This document shows positions 29,354 through 38,193 of a stretch of 64,000 nt of DNA, one piece after another. Position numbers and translations under genes: made by a program. This DNA comes from Burkholderiales bacterium (GTDB lineage Bacteria; Pseudomonadota; Gammaproteobacteria; Burkholderiales; Burkholderiaceae_C), in the NCBI GenBank assembly GCA_028868825.1, contig JAGWTU010000026.1:1-64000 (forward strand), written 5' to 3'. Every line of letters begins with the position of its first letter. The stretch's first letter is position 1. The notes under the pieces were generated by a model, which ran no database searches, was not told the DNA's origin, and saw only the letters and a list, made by a program, of their open reading frames with translations.

Positions 29354-30103
29354 TCAATGGATCAACATGCCGCCGTTCACGTCGAGCGTGATGCCGGTGC
29401 AGTAGGCCGAGAGTTCGCTGGCGAGGAAGACACAGGCGCCGCCGATGTCCTCGGCGCGGCCCAGGCGGGCGAGCGGTATCGTCTCGGCGATCTCGGCCTT
29501 CTTCTCTTCGGTGAGCTTGCCCTTGATGATGTCGGTGCCGATGAGGCCGGGGGTGATGCAGTTGACGCGGATGCCTTCGGGCGCGAATTCGCGCGCCATC
29601 GCACGCGCCAGGCCGAGCACGCCGGCCTTGGCCGCCGAGTAATGCGGCCCGCCGAGGATGCCGCCGCCGCGCTGCGCCGAAACCGAGGAGATGCAGACGA
29701 TCGAGCCGCTGCGCTGCCGCTGCATGGACGGCAGCACCGCTTGCGACATGTACAGCGTGCCGCGCAGGCTGACGTCGAGGATGCGGTCGTAGTCGGCCCC
29801 GGTGATCTCGAGCGTCTTCACCGGCTGCGTGATGCCGGCGTTGTTGATCAGGATGTCGATGCGGCCAAATGCCTTTAGCACCTCCGCGGCGGCGGCGTCG
29901 CACGAGGCCTTGTCGGTCACGTCGGCGACGACACCGAGGTGGGCGCTACCGATCTGCGCGGCCGCGGCGGCAGGTTCCGCGCGCTCGAGATCGAGCACGG
30001 CGACGCGTGCCCCATGAGCCGCCATCAGGCGCGCGGTGGCGAAACCCAGGCCGTTGAGGCCGGCGCCGCCAGTAATGACGGCAACTTTGTCCTTGAGCAG
30101 CAT
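29354..30103 (-). CDS. SDR-family NAD(P)-dependent dehydrogenase
   Basis: The 249-residue classical SDR has a variant glycine-rich loop (TGGAGLNGLGFATARLMA), Asp for NAD preference (VLDLERAEP), NNAGI, and the Ser-Tyr-Lys triad (SSVSAQRGG, then HYSAAKAG). It is first in the operon with the TRAP transporter and split transketolase; AGGAG precedes the ATG. It probably oxidises the imported hydroxy acid or sugar acid, giving a keto compound for the later steps. It diverges from a LysR gene. Confidence 0.92.
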   Translation of the reverse strand: MLLKDKVAVITGGAGLNGLGFATARLMAAHGARVAVLDLERAEPAAAAAQIGSAHLGVVADVTDKASCDAAAAEVLKAFGRIDILINNAGITQPVKTLEITGADYDRILDVSLRGTLYMSQAVLPSMQRQRSGSIVCISSVSAQRGGGILGGPHYSAAKAGVLGLARAMAREFAPEGIRVNCITPGLIGTDIIKGKLTEEKKAEIAETIPLARLGRAEDIGGACVFLASELSAYCTGITLDVNGGMLIH

Positions 30104-30205
30104 TTCAAACGTCTCCTAGAGGGGGTGAAGATCCGGGGCGACCCCCGCTGATGCGAATATTCGTCGCGGCCCAACTTGACGACAAGCGAAGTGTTTTCAC
30201 ACTAA

Positions 30206-30222
30206 GATGACAGCCCGTCATC
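30206..30222. promoter_or_regulatory. Inverted repeat in the SDR-LysR divergent promoter
   Basis: GATGAC (30206-30211) and GTCATC (30217-30222) are perfect 6-bp arms around a 5-nt centre, 20 nt before the LysR start. Their position fits a LysR autoregulatory or activation site. Confidence 0.45.
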
Positions 30223-30241
30223 CAAGATGAGGGTTGACCCG

Positions 30242-31126
30242 ATGGCCGCACTCCCCCCTGTCGTCAACCTGCAAGCCTTCGAAGCCGTCGCCCGGCGCCG
30301 CAGCTTCGCACTCGCTGCGGCCGAGCTTCATCTCACCGCCTCGGCGATCAGCCACCAAGTGGCGCGGCTCGAAGCGCATGTGGGCGTGCGCCTGTTCGAG
30401 CGCAGCGCCCATGGCGTACGCCTGAGCGCGGCCGGAGAGCTCTACCTGGAGCGCATCGGGGGGGCGCTCGCGGCGATCGGGTCGGCGACGGATGACCTGA
30501 GGCAAGGCGTGAGCAACAGTCTGTACGTGCACTCGGCGCCGAGCATCGCGAGCCTGTGGCTGATGTCGCGCCTGCGCGGTTTTGCGCAGGCCTACCCGGA
30601 GATCGCGCTGAACCTGTCGGCCGCGCACACACCGAGCGATTTCGAACTCGGCCAGTCGGACATCGACATCCGCTACGGGGTCCCGAACTGGCCTGGCCTC
30701 GTTGTCGAGCCGCTGTTCGAGGAGCGAATTCTTCCCCTCGCGAGTCCGGCATTCATCCAGGAGCACCGGCTGAAGCGGCCCGAGCAATTGCTCGGGGTCA
30801 AGCTGATCCAGAGCAATGTGAGCGTTGTTCAGTGGCCAGACTGGTTCGCGGCCTTCACCGACAAGCGTGCGCCGGATCGGTTCTCGGTGCGCTTCGACCG
30901 CGCGCAGATGTCGCTCGATGCCGCGACACAGGGGTTGGGCGTCGCACTGGAAAGCGCCACGATCGCCAGCCGCCACATTGCCGAGCGCAAGCTTCGGCCC
31001 GTATTTGGCCTGGACAAGGCGATCAAGTGCAAGGTGCACTTTGCCGTCTTCCCGCCACGGCATGAAAAGCGTCCACCCGTTGAAGCGTTCCTGACCTGGC
31101 TGCATGGGGAGGCGTCGAAGGCTTAG
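30242..31126 (+). CDS. LysR-family regulator (GcvA-like)
   Basis: The 294-residue protein has a winged helix resembling GcvA-type regulators (LQAFEAVARRRSFALAAAEL, SAISHQVARLEAHVG) and an effector domain with DIDIRYGVPNWPGL. The ATG at 30242 is chosen because GAGGG lies 8 nt upstream; an ATG 15 nt earlier is possible. It diverges from the SDR-TRAP-transketolase operon and is its likely activator. Confidence 0.92.
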   Translation: MAALPPVVNLQAFEAVARRRSFALAAAELHLTASAISHQVARLEAHVGVRLFERSAHGVRLSAAGELYLERIGGALAAIGSATDDLRQGVSNSLYVHSAPSIASLWLMSRLRGFAQAYPEIALNLSAAHTPSDFELGQSDIDIRYGVPNWPGLVVEPLFEERILPLASPAFIQEHRLKRPEQLLGVKLIQSNVSVVQWPDWFAAFTDKRAPDRFSVRFDRAQMSLDAATQGLGVALESATIASRHIAERKLRPVFGLDKAIKCKVHFAVFPPRHEKRPPVEAFLTWLHGEASKA

Positions 31127-31690
31127 CCCCGTGCCAACCGCGACACTCGGTCCGGCCAACCGTTTGGCTCGTGGCGTGTCAATCTACGCGCTTGTGGCCG
31201 CAATCGAGATTTAACGGACATGCCCAGCAATGGCGTGTCGATTGGACGAACGTTGAGCAGCAGGTCTTCGACCGAGCGAGCTTTGCGTCGCGGGTTTCGA
31301 ATGAGTTCACCCGGCCGCGATATGCCTGACATTCGTCAGACGGCACATGCGAACAACCACTGTCGCCAAGGCTGGCTTGCCAGACGGACTTGGCCAAGGT
31401 CAAGTTTCCGGATAGACCGGTCACAGGCGCAGATGATCGCCGCCGGCTCCTACGGGTCGTGAAGAGACCTTCGAAATGCCACCCGAAGGGAGTCAACCGG
31501 CCTCGCACGTGACCGCAGCGAATGTTGATGGGCAAGTACCGAACAGAGTGGCGCCACACCAGCCAGCCCAGCCGCAGGCCCGCAGGCCTGCCCTTTGATC
31601 GTCCACCTCGATCGATAAATCGCCCGGCCGCGTCGCCGCAATGCCGACCCTGTGCCAGAGTCGAAGCGAGTCGGCAATGAGGAGGCTTGC
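31127..31690. other. 564-nt gap with no convincing gene
   Basis: Short frames occur on both strands, but none has a ribosome site, recognisable motif or biased codon use. The stretch is less GC-rich than its surroundings and may hold decayed sequence. A GAGGAGG ribosome site at its end belongs to the next gene. No tRNA-like fold or clear terminator was seen. Confidence 0.5.
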
Positions 31691-32278
31691 ATGCGGGTCC
31701 TGGTCGTCTTCTGTCATCCGGTCGAAACCAGCTACCAGGCGGCGCTGCACCGCGAAGTCGTCGACGCGCTGCGCGGCGCCGGCCACGAGGTCGACGATTT
31801 CGACCTCTATGCCGAGGGCTTCAACCCGGTGCTGTCGCGCGCCGAACGCATCGGCTATCACGAGGTGCCGACGAACCGCATTCCGGTCGAGCCCTACCTG
31901 CAGCGGCTGCTCTGGGCCGAATCGCTGGTGTTCTGCTTCCCGACCTGGTGCTTCGGCCTGCCGGCGATGCTCAAGGGCTTCTTCGACCGCCTGCTGATGC
32001 CGGGCATCGCCTTCGACATCAGCGACCCGGCCCATGTCAAGCCGGCCCTGACGCATATCCGGCGCATCGGCGCCGTCGTGACCTATGGCCGGCCGCGCTG
32101 GATGGCGCTGTACATGGGCGACCCGCCGCGCAAGGTCATCACGCGCTACCTCCGGGCGCTCACCGGGCGCGGCACGAAGGTCGACTATTTCGCCCGCTAT
32201 CACATGAACGTCGCCACGCCGCAGGACCTCGATCGCTTCCGCGAGCGCGTGCGCCGCGCGATGACGGCCTGGGCCTGA
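31691..32278 (+). CDS. Flavodoxin-fold NAD(P)H oxidoreductase
   Basis: The 195-residue protein belongs to the NAD(P)H quinone oxidoreductase/flavodoxin_2 family: MRVLVVFCHPVETSYQAAL, AESLVFCFPTWCFGLPAMLK, GFFDRLLMPGIAF and VTYGRPRWM. It should bind FMN or FAD and reduce quinones or similar acceptors by two electrons. A GAGGAGG site precedes the ATG. It converges with the LysR gene, ending 9 nt from it. It could serve as electron acceptor or detoxifier for the neighbouring hydroxylase pathway; this is inference. Confidence 0.88.
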   Translation: MRVLVVFCHPVETSYQAALHREVVDALRGAGHEVDDFDLYAEGFNPVLSRAERIGYHEVPTNRIPVEPYLQRLLWAESLVFCFPTWCFGLPAMLKGFFDRLLMPGIAFDISDPAHVKPALTHIRRIGAVVTYGRPRWMALYMGDPPRKVITRYLRALTGRGTKVDYFARYHMNVATPQDLDRFRERVRRAMTAWA

Positions 32279-32287
32279 GGACGCCGA

Positions 32288-33220
32288 TCAGCCCGCCCGT
32301 TCCAACGCCTTCGCCAGCCCGCCGTCGCCGGTGTCGCGCATCATCTTCAGCAGCAGGTCGCGGAACTGCTTGGCCGCCGGCGACAGCGAGCGGTCGGCAT
32401 GGAACATCAACGACATCTCGCGCCGGATCACCGGGTTCGTGACGCGGCGGATCGCGAAACCGTAGGCCTGCGCCAGGCGCAGGATCGCCGAGGTCATCAC
32501 CGCGATGCCCAGTCCCGCCTCGACCATGCCCAGGATCGTCAGCGGCAGCAGCACCTCGTAGCTGCGCGTCAGCGTGATGCCTTCGCGGGCAAGTGCGAAG
32601 TCGAGCTGCTCGCGCACCGCGTTGCCCGGGGGCGGGCTGATCAGCGGCACCTCGCGCAGGTCGCGCCAGGTCAGTTCGCGCTTGCGCGCCAGCGGATGGT
32701 CGGCCGGCATCAGCGCGACGAAGAAGTCGTTGGTCAGGCGCCGCGCCATGATGTCGTCGCGCTTGAGCATCGCCGAGCCGAGGCCGAAATCGACGTCGCC
32801 GCCGGCCACCCGCTGCACGACCTCCTCGTCGGTCACGTCGTAGAGCGAGACCTTCACCGCCGGGTGCGCGAGGTTGTAGGCGCGGATCACGGCCGGCAGC
32901 AGCAGCGCCGCCTGCAGCGACGACGCGGCGATCGAGACGCGGCCGCGGCCCAGCGTGCGCAGCTGGCTCGAACTGCCGAGCACGCTGTCGAGGTCGGCCA
33001 GCGCCTTGCGCGCCAGCGGCAGGATCTCGGCGCCGGCGTGCGTCAGGCGCAGCATCCGCGTGTGGCGGTCGAACAGCCGCAGCCCCAGGTTGCGTTCGAG
33101 CTCGCTGACCAGCGTGCTGATCGACGACTGCGAGATCGCCAGCCGCTCGGCCGCCCGCGTGAAGTGCTGCACCTCGGCGACGGCGATGAAGGCGCGGAGC
33201 TGGCGCAGCGTGACGTTCAT
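32288..33220 (-). CDS. LysR-family regulator
   Basis: The 310-residue protein has the N-terminal helix-turn-helix (LRQLRAFIAVAEVQHFTRAA, ISQSSISTLVSELERNLG) and the CbbR/CysB-like effector domain (IAASSLQAALLLPAVIRAY, GDVDFGLGSAM). It is divergent from the three-subunit molybdenum hydroxylase operon starting at 33379. Two overlapping dyads lie in the shared promoter. It is the likely activator of that operon. Confidence 0.94.
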   Translation of the reverse strand: MNVTLRQLRAFIAVAEVQHFTRAAERLAISQSSISTLVSELERNLGLRLFDRHTRMLRLTHAGAEILPLARKALADLDSVLGSSSQLRTLGRGRVSIAASSLQAALLLPAVIRAYNLAHPAVKVSLYDVTDEEVVQRVAGGDVDFGLGSAMLKRDDIMARRLTNDFFVALMPADHPLARKRELTWRDLREVPLISPPPGNAVREQLDFALAREGITLTRSYEVLLPLTILGMVEAGLGIAVMTSAILRLAQAYGFAIRRVTNPVIRREMSLMFHADRSLSPAAKQFRDLLLKMMRDTGDGGLAKALERAG

Positions 33221-33263
33221 GGGCGGGACTCGGGCGGGGCCGCCGCCGCTGCGGGCGGCTGCG

Positions 33264-33296
33264 ATTCATCAGTCGGTTCGATGAATATATCCGACT
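33264..33296. promoter_or_regulatory. Two overlapping inverted repeats, candidate LysR binding site
   Basis: ATTCATC (33264-33270) and GATGAAT (33280-33286) are perfect 7-bp arms around 9 nt. AGTCGG (33271-33276) and CCGACT (33291-33296) are perfect 6-bp arms around 14 nt and overlap the first. Both lie between the divergent LysR and hydroxylase genes, about 80-115 nt upstream of the FAD-subunit start. A compound recognition/activation site is the usual LysR arrangement. Confidence 0.55.
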
Positions 33297-33378
33297 GCGG
33301 TTGTTTTCCGATCGCCAGTCCGGGCAAGACTCCAGCGGCTGCCGCTCGCCTTGCAGCCGACTCCCAAGGACCCCGGAC

Positions 33379-34254
33379 TTGACCGATTTCGACTATCACG
33401 CCCCGGCCACGCTCGACGAGCTGCTGGCGCTGCGCGAACGCCATGGCGCCCAGGCCGCCCTGCTGGCCGGCGGCACCGACCTGCTCGTGCAGCTCAAGGA
33501 AGGGCAGCGCCGGCCGAGCCGGGTCATCGACCTCAAGCACGTGCCCGGCCTGGCCGACTGGCACTGCGACGCCCGCGGGCTGCGCATCGGCGCCGCGACG
33601 ACGACGCGCGCGCTCGAGGCCTCGCCGGCGCTGCGCCGCGACTACGCCGGCCTGGCCGAGGCGGTGACCCATTTCGCGTCGATCCAGGTGCGCCACCGCG
33701 CCACCGTCGTCGGCAACGTCTGTCGCGCCTCGCCTTCGGCCGACACGCTGCCGCCGCTGATCGCCGACGGCGCCGTGATCGAGCTGTGCAGCCGCCGCCG
33801 CGGCGCGCGCGAGGTGGCGCTCGAAGACTACTGCAGCGGCCCCGGCAGGACCGCGCTCGCCGAGGACGAGGTGGCGCTGGCGCTGCACCTGCCGCCGCCG
33901 CCGCCGGGCACCGGCAAGGCCTACATCAAGCATGGCCGGCGCATCGAGATGGAACTGGCCACCGTCGGCGTCGCCGTGACGCTGACCCGCGACGGCGATT
34001 TCTGCCGCGCGCTGCGCATCGTGCTGGCCGCGGTGGCGCCGACGCCGCTGCGCGTGCCGCAGGCCGAGGCGCTGCTGGCCGGCCGCGAGCTGACGCCGGC
34101 CGCCATCGCCGCAGCCGCCGACGCCGCGGCCGCGGCCGCGCGGCCGATCGGCGATGTCCGCGGCAGCGCCGCCTACCGGCGCGAGATGGTGCGCGTGCTG
34201 ACCCGCCGCGCGATCGAATCAGCGGCGCAGCGGGCCCAGGAGGTGACGCCATGA
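33379..34254 (+). CDS. FAD-binding subunit of a molybdenum hydroxylase
   Basis: The 291-residue protein is the medium subunit of a CO-dehydrogenase/xanthine-dehydrogenase-like enzyme. LAGGTDLLVQLKEGQ and ATVVGNVCRASPSADTLPPL bind FAD, and a C-terminal CO_deh_flav_C domain ends in GSAAYRREMVRVLTRRAI. The TTG at 33379 is chosen because AAGGA lies 8 nt upstream and it directly precedes the domain. The stop overlaps the 2Fe-2S gene (ATGA). Confidence 0.93.
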   Translation: MTDFDYHAPATLDELLALRERHGAQAALLAGGTDLLVQLKEGQRRPSRVIDLKHVPGLADWHCDARGLRIGAATTTRALEASPALRRDYAGLAEAVTHFASIQVRHRATVVGNVCRASPSADTLPPLIADGAVIELCSRRRGAREVALEDYCSGPGRTALAEDEVALALHLPPPPPGTGKAYIKHGRRIEMELATVGVAVTLTRDGDFCRALRIVLAAVAPTPLRVPQAEALLAGRELTPAAIAAAADAAAAAARPIGDVRGSAAYRREMVRVLTRRAIESAAQRAQEVTP

Positions 34255-34742
34255 AGCGCAGGGTCGAGGCGACGGTCAATGGCGAGGCGCAGTCGATGTT
34301 CGTCGAGGACCACCGCACGCTGCTCGATGCGCTGCGGCTGGACCTCGGCCTGACCGGCAGCAAGAAGGGCTGCGATGTCGGCGAATGCGGCTCGTGCACG
34401 GTGCTGCTCGACGGCCGCCCGGTCAACGCCTGCCTGGTGCTGGCGGTCGAGGCCGCGGGCGCGCAGGTCGGCACGATCGAAGGCGTGCAGACAGCGCCCG
34501 ACGCGCTGCACCCGCTGCAGGAGAACTTCATCCGCTGCGGCGCCGCGCAATGCGGCTTCTGCACCCCCGGCTTCATCGTCGCGGCGAAGGCGCTGCTCGA
34601 TGAGAACCCCGCGCCCAGCCGCGACGAGATCCGCTTCGCGCTGGCCGGCAACATCTGCCGCTGCACCGGCTACACGAAGATCATCGAGGCGGTCGAAGCG
34701 GCCGCCGTGCAACTGCGCGGCGCCGCCGGGGAGGGTGCATGA
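34251..34742 (+). CDS. 2Fe-2S subunit of a molybdenum hydroxylase
   Basis: The 163-residue small subunit has the ferredoxin-type cluster (C41, C46, C49 in KKGCDVGECGSCT, plus the Cys of NACLVL) and the second cluster (AQCGFCTPGF and ICRCTGYTKI). ATGA overlaps join it to the FAD subunit before and the molybdenum subunit after. It carries electrons between those two. Confidence 0.95.
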   Translation: MKRRVEATVNGEAQSMFVEDHRTLLDALRLDLGLTGSKKGCDVGECGSCTVLLDGRPVNACLVLAVEAAGAQVGTIEGVQTAPDALHPLQENFIRCGAAQCGFCTPGFIVAAKALLDENPAPSRDEIRFALAGNICRCTGYTKIIEAVEAAAVQLRGAAGEGA

Positions 34743-37009
34743 GCGACACCACCATCGTCGGCACCTCCGTGCGTCGCGACGACCTCATCGACAAGGTCAC
34801 CGGCCGCGCCCGCTACGTCGCCGACATCGCGCTGCCCGGGCTGCTGCACGGCAAGACGCTGCGCAGCACGGTGGCGCATGCCCGCATCCAGCGCATCGAC
34901 GCCAGCCGGGCGCTAGCGCTGCCCGGCGTGAAGGCCGTGCTGACGCATGAGGACGTGCCGCGCCTCGTCCATGCGGGCTCGCCGCACCCGCGCTCGATCT
35001 CGCTCGCCGCCGACCAGCTCGTCCTCGACAACCATGTGCGCTACTGGGGTCAGGGCGTGGCCGTCGTCGCCGCGACCAGCGAGCACATCGCCGAGCAGGC
35101 GCTGGCGCTGATCGAGGTCGACTACGAGCCGCTGCCGGCGGTCTTCACCGTCGACGCCGCGCTCGCCGCCGGCGCCCCCGAGGTCAACGAGCATGGCCCC
35201 GGCGGCAACCTCGTGCTGCCGCCGGTCGTCGTGCGCCGCGGCGATGTCGAACGGGGCTTCGCCGAGGCCGACCTGATCCTCGAAGGCGAATTCGAATGCG
35301 GCCGGCCGACGCCGGCCTATATGGAGCCCAATGTCTGCACCTGCCAGTGGGACGCGCAAGGCGGCCTCACGGTGTGGATCTCGACCCAGACCTCGTTCAT
35401 GGTTCGGGGCATCCTGGCCGAGGTGCTCGGCCTGCCGCTGTCCCGGGTGCGCGTGCTCTGCGAGCACATGGGCGGCGGCTTCGGCGCCAAGCAGGACCTC
35501 TTCCAGACCGAGTTCCTGTGCGCGCTGCTGGCGCGCCGCACCGGCCGGCCGGTGCGCTTCGAATACAGCCGCGAGGAGACCTTCACGGCCGGCCGCTCGC
35601 GCCACCCGGCGCGCATCTGGCTGCGCCAGGGATTCAGGAAGGACGGCACGATCACCGCGCGCCAGGCGCGCATCGACTTCACGTCGGGCGCCTACGGCTC
35701 GCATGGCCCGGGCGTGACCCACGTCGGCACGACGGCGCTGACCTCGCTGTACCGCTGCGACAACCTGCTGCTCGAGGGCCGCTGCATCTACACGCACACG
35801 CCGATCGCCGGCGCCTTCCGCGGCTTCGGCGTCGTGCAGACCTATTACGCGCTCGACATCCAGATCGACGAGGCCGCCGCTGCGCTGGGCATCGACCCGG
35901 CCGAGATCCGACTGCGCAACGCCGTGCGCGACGGCGACCTCTCGCCATCGGGTCACGCGCTGATCGGCCATGGCCTCGAGGACTGCATCCGCCGCGGCCG
36001 CGACGAGGTCGGCTGGGAGGCGCTGCGCCGCCGCCCGCGCGGCACCGGCGTGCTGCGCCGCGGCTGGGGCCTGGGCTGCGAGATGCACGGCAGCAGCGCC
36101 TACCCGGCGATCAAGGAACAGGGCAACGCGATCGTGCGCCTGAACGAGGACGGCAGCGCCGTGCTCTACACCGGCGCCGCCGACCTCGGCACCGGCGCGC
36201 GCACCGTGCTGGTGCAGATCGTCGCCGAGGAACTGGGGCTGCGCTTCGAATCGGTGGCCGTCGTCCACGGCGACACCGACACCGTGCCCTGGGACATCGG
36301 CGCCTTCGCCAGCCACACGACCTACCTGACCGGCCGCGCGACGCAGATGGCGGCGGCCGAGGTGCGCAAGCAGTTGCTCGAACGCGCCGGCAGCAAGCTC
36401 GAGGTCGCGCCGCCCGACCTCGAACTGCGCGCCGGCGTGGTCACGGTCGTCGGCACCGACCGCTCGATCACCGTGGCCGAGGCGGTCGGCGCCACGCGCG
36501 GCCAGCCGGCGCCGCAGCTCGTCGGCCAGGCCAGCTACAGCCCGACGAAGTCGTATTCCTTCGCCGCCCATTACGTCGAGGTCGAGGTCGACACCGAGAC
36601 CGGGCGCATCGAGGTGCTGCAGGTCGTGCCGGTGCACGAGTTCGGCAAGATCATCCACCCGGTGGCCGCCGCGGGGCAGATCGAGGGCGGCATCCAGCAG
36701 GGCATCGGCCACACGCTGTACGAGGACTACCAGATCGACCCCACGAACGGCCGCTCGCTGAACCCCAACTTCGTCGACTACAAGATGCCGCTTTCGATGG
36801 ACATGCCGACCATCCGCACGGTGATGCTCGAGACCGCGCCCGACCCCGGCGGACCGTACGGCGCCAAGGGCATCGGCGAGGACCCGGTGGTGGCCATCGG
36901 CCCGGCGATCGCCAACGCGATCTTCGATGCCATCGGCGTGCGCTTCCACCATTACCCGATCCGCCCCGAGCAGGTGCTCGAGGCGCTGGCGGCGAGGAGC
37001 GCGGCGTGA
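34739..37009 (+). CDS. Molybdopterin-binding subunit of a three-subunit hydroxylase
   Basis: The 756-residue large subunit has GGGFGAKQD, IAGAFRGFGVVQTYYAL and the C-terminal YGAKGIGED, whose Glu is the expected catalytic base. The GAKQD variant and the medium/small/large gene order are those of the aromatic and heteroaromatic hydroxylases (nicotinate, 4-hydroxybenzoyl-CoA or quinoline types) rather than CO dehydrogenase, whose AYRCSFR loop is absent. The natural substrate cannot be read from the sequence, but nearby amidohydrolases point to a nitrogen heterocycle. Confidence 0.93.
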   Translation: MSDTTIVGTSVRRDDLIDKVTGRARYVADIALPGLLHGKTLRSTVAHARIQRIDASRALALPGVKAVLTHEDVPRLVHAGSPHPRSISLAADQLVLDNHVRYWGQGVAVVAATSEHIAEQALALIEVDYEPLPAVFTVDAALAAGAPEVNEHGPGGNLVLPPVVVRRGDVERGFAEADLILEGEFECGRPTPAYMEPNVCTCQWDAQGGLTVWISTQTSFMVRGILAEVLGLPLSRVRVLCEHMGGGFGAKQDLFQTEFLCALLARRTGRPVRFEYSREETFTAGRSRHPARIWLRQGFRKDGTITARQARIDFTSGAYGSHGPGVTHVGTTALTSLYRCDNLLLEGRCIYTHTPIAGAFRGFGVVQTYYALDIQIDEAAAALGIDPAEIRLRNAVRDGDLSPSGHALIGHGLEDCIRRGRDEVGWEALRRRPRGTGVLRRGWGLGCEMHGSSAYPAIKEQGNAIVRLNEDGSAVLYTGAADLGTGARTVLVQIVAEELGLRFESVAVVHGDTDTVPWDIGAFASHTTYLTGRATQMAAAEVRKQLLERAGSKLEVAPPDLELRAGVVTVVGTDRSITVAEAVGATRGQPAPQLVGQASYSPTKSYSFAAHYVEVEVDTETGRIEVLQVVPVHEFGKIIHPVAAAGQIEGGIQQGIGHTLYEDYQIDPTNGRSLNPNFVDYKMPLSMDMPTIRTVMLETAPDPGGPYGAKGIGEDPVVAIGPAIANAIFDAIGVRFHHYPIRPEQVLEALAARSAA

Positions 37010-38154
37010 CCATCCCGGCCGTCCCCGTGACCATCCTCACCGGCTTCCTCGGCGCCGGCAAGACGACGCTGCTCAACCATATCCTGACCGGCAGCCACGG
37101 CCTGCGCATCGCGGTGATCGAGAACGAGTTCGGCGAGGTCGACGTCGATTCCGACCTCGTGATGACGTCGCAGGAAGAGATCTTCCAGATGACCAACGGC
37201 TGCATCTGCTGCGTCGTCGACGTCCGCAACGATCTCGTGCGCATCCTGCAGACCCTGCTCGAGCGGCCCGAGCGCTTCGACCACATCCTCGTCGAGACGA
37301 GCGGACTCGCCGACCCGACGCCGGTGGCCGCGACCTTCTTCATCGACAACGAGGTCGCGCGCCGCGTGCGGCTGGACGGCGTCGTGACGCTGATCGACGC
37401 GCTGCACATCGAATCACGGCTCGACGACCCGCAGCTGCGCGAGCACGACAACCAGGCCGTCGACCAGATCGTCGCCGCCGACCGCATCGTGCTCAACAAG
37501 ATCGACCTCGTCGACGAGGCGACGCTGGATCGCGTCGAGCGGCGGCTGCGTCGGCTCAACGCCGTCGCGCCGATCCTGCGCAGCGAACGCACGCGCATCG
37601 ACCTGGCGCAGATCCTCGACATCGGCGGCTTCGCGCCGGCCGAGCGGCTCGTCGACGATGAATTGGGCCTCGGCGCCTACCGCCATGTCTGCGACGGCAG
37701 CTGCCGTCACGGCCTGCTGCCGCTGGCCGCCGCCGACCGCGAGCGGCTGGCGCCGCAGCATGCGCACGACCCTTCCGTCGGTTCGGTGTCGCTCGTCTTC
37801 GAGCGCGAATTCGACCGCGAGGCGCTGGAGCGCTGGTCGGGACGGCTAACCGCCGAGCAGGGCGACGATCTGTTCCGCCTCAAGGGCATCGTCGCGATCG
37901 CCGGCGATGATCGCCGCCATGTGCTGCAGGGCGTGCACCGCATCGTCGACCTGCGCGCGGCCGGCGGCTGGGGCGCATCGGCGCGGCAGAGCAAGCTCGT
38001 GTTCATCGGCCGCGGACTCGATCCCGGCGCCTTGCACGCCGGGCTGAGCGCATGTCTGGTGGCCCACGTCGCCGCGCAACCGGGTCCCGCCATCGCTCGT
38101 TCGCTGCCGCGACGCGGAACCGATCGGCGCGAGCGCAAGATGCGCCCTGCATGA
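37006..38154 (+). CDS. CobW/COG0523-family GTPase metallochaperone
   Basis: The 382-residue protein starts with GTG overlapping the molybdenum-subunit stop (GTGA). It has Walker A GFLGAGKTTLLNHIL, the metal-binding CxCC motif (GCICC), VETSGLADPTP, NKIDL and a C-terminal CobW_C domain (FRLKGIVAIAGDDRRHVLQG). COG0523 proteins insert metals into client enzymes. Its location between a molybdenum hydroxylase and a metal-dependent amidohydrolase suggests it delivers zinc or another metal to the latter. Confidence 0.94.
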   Translation: MTIPAVPVTILTGFLGAGKTTLLNHILTGSHGLRIAVIENEFGEVDVDSDLVMTSQEEIFQMTNGCICCVVDVRNDLVRILQTLLERPERFDHILVETSGLADPTPVAATFFIDNEVARRVRLDGVVTLIDALHIESRLDDPQLREHDNQAVDQIVAADRIVLNKIDLVDEATLDRVERRLRRLNAVAPILRSERTRIDLAQILDIGGFAPAERLVDDELGLGAYRHVCDGSCRHGLLPLAAADRERLAPQHAHDPSVGSVSLVFEREFDREALERWSGRLTAEQGDDLFRLKGIVAIAGDDRRHVLQGVHRIVDLRAAGGWGASARQSKLVFIGRGLDPGALHAGLSACLVAHVAAQPGPAIARSLPRRGTDRRERKMRPA

Positions 38155-38193
38155 GAGCCATTGAAGCATTGATGCATTGAAGAGTCACCCGCC

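Noticed and set aside
31123..31332. 69-codon minus-strand frame in the long gap
   Set aside because: No ribosome site, no motif, overlaps the LysR gene end, and the codon bias is not that of neighbouring genes.
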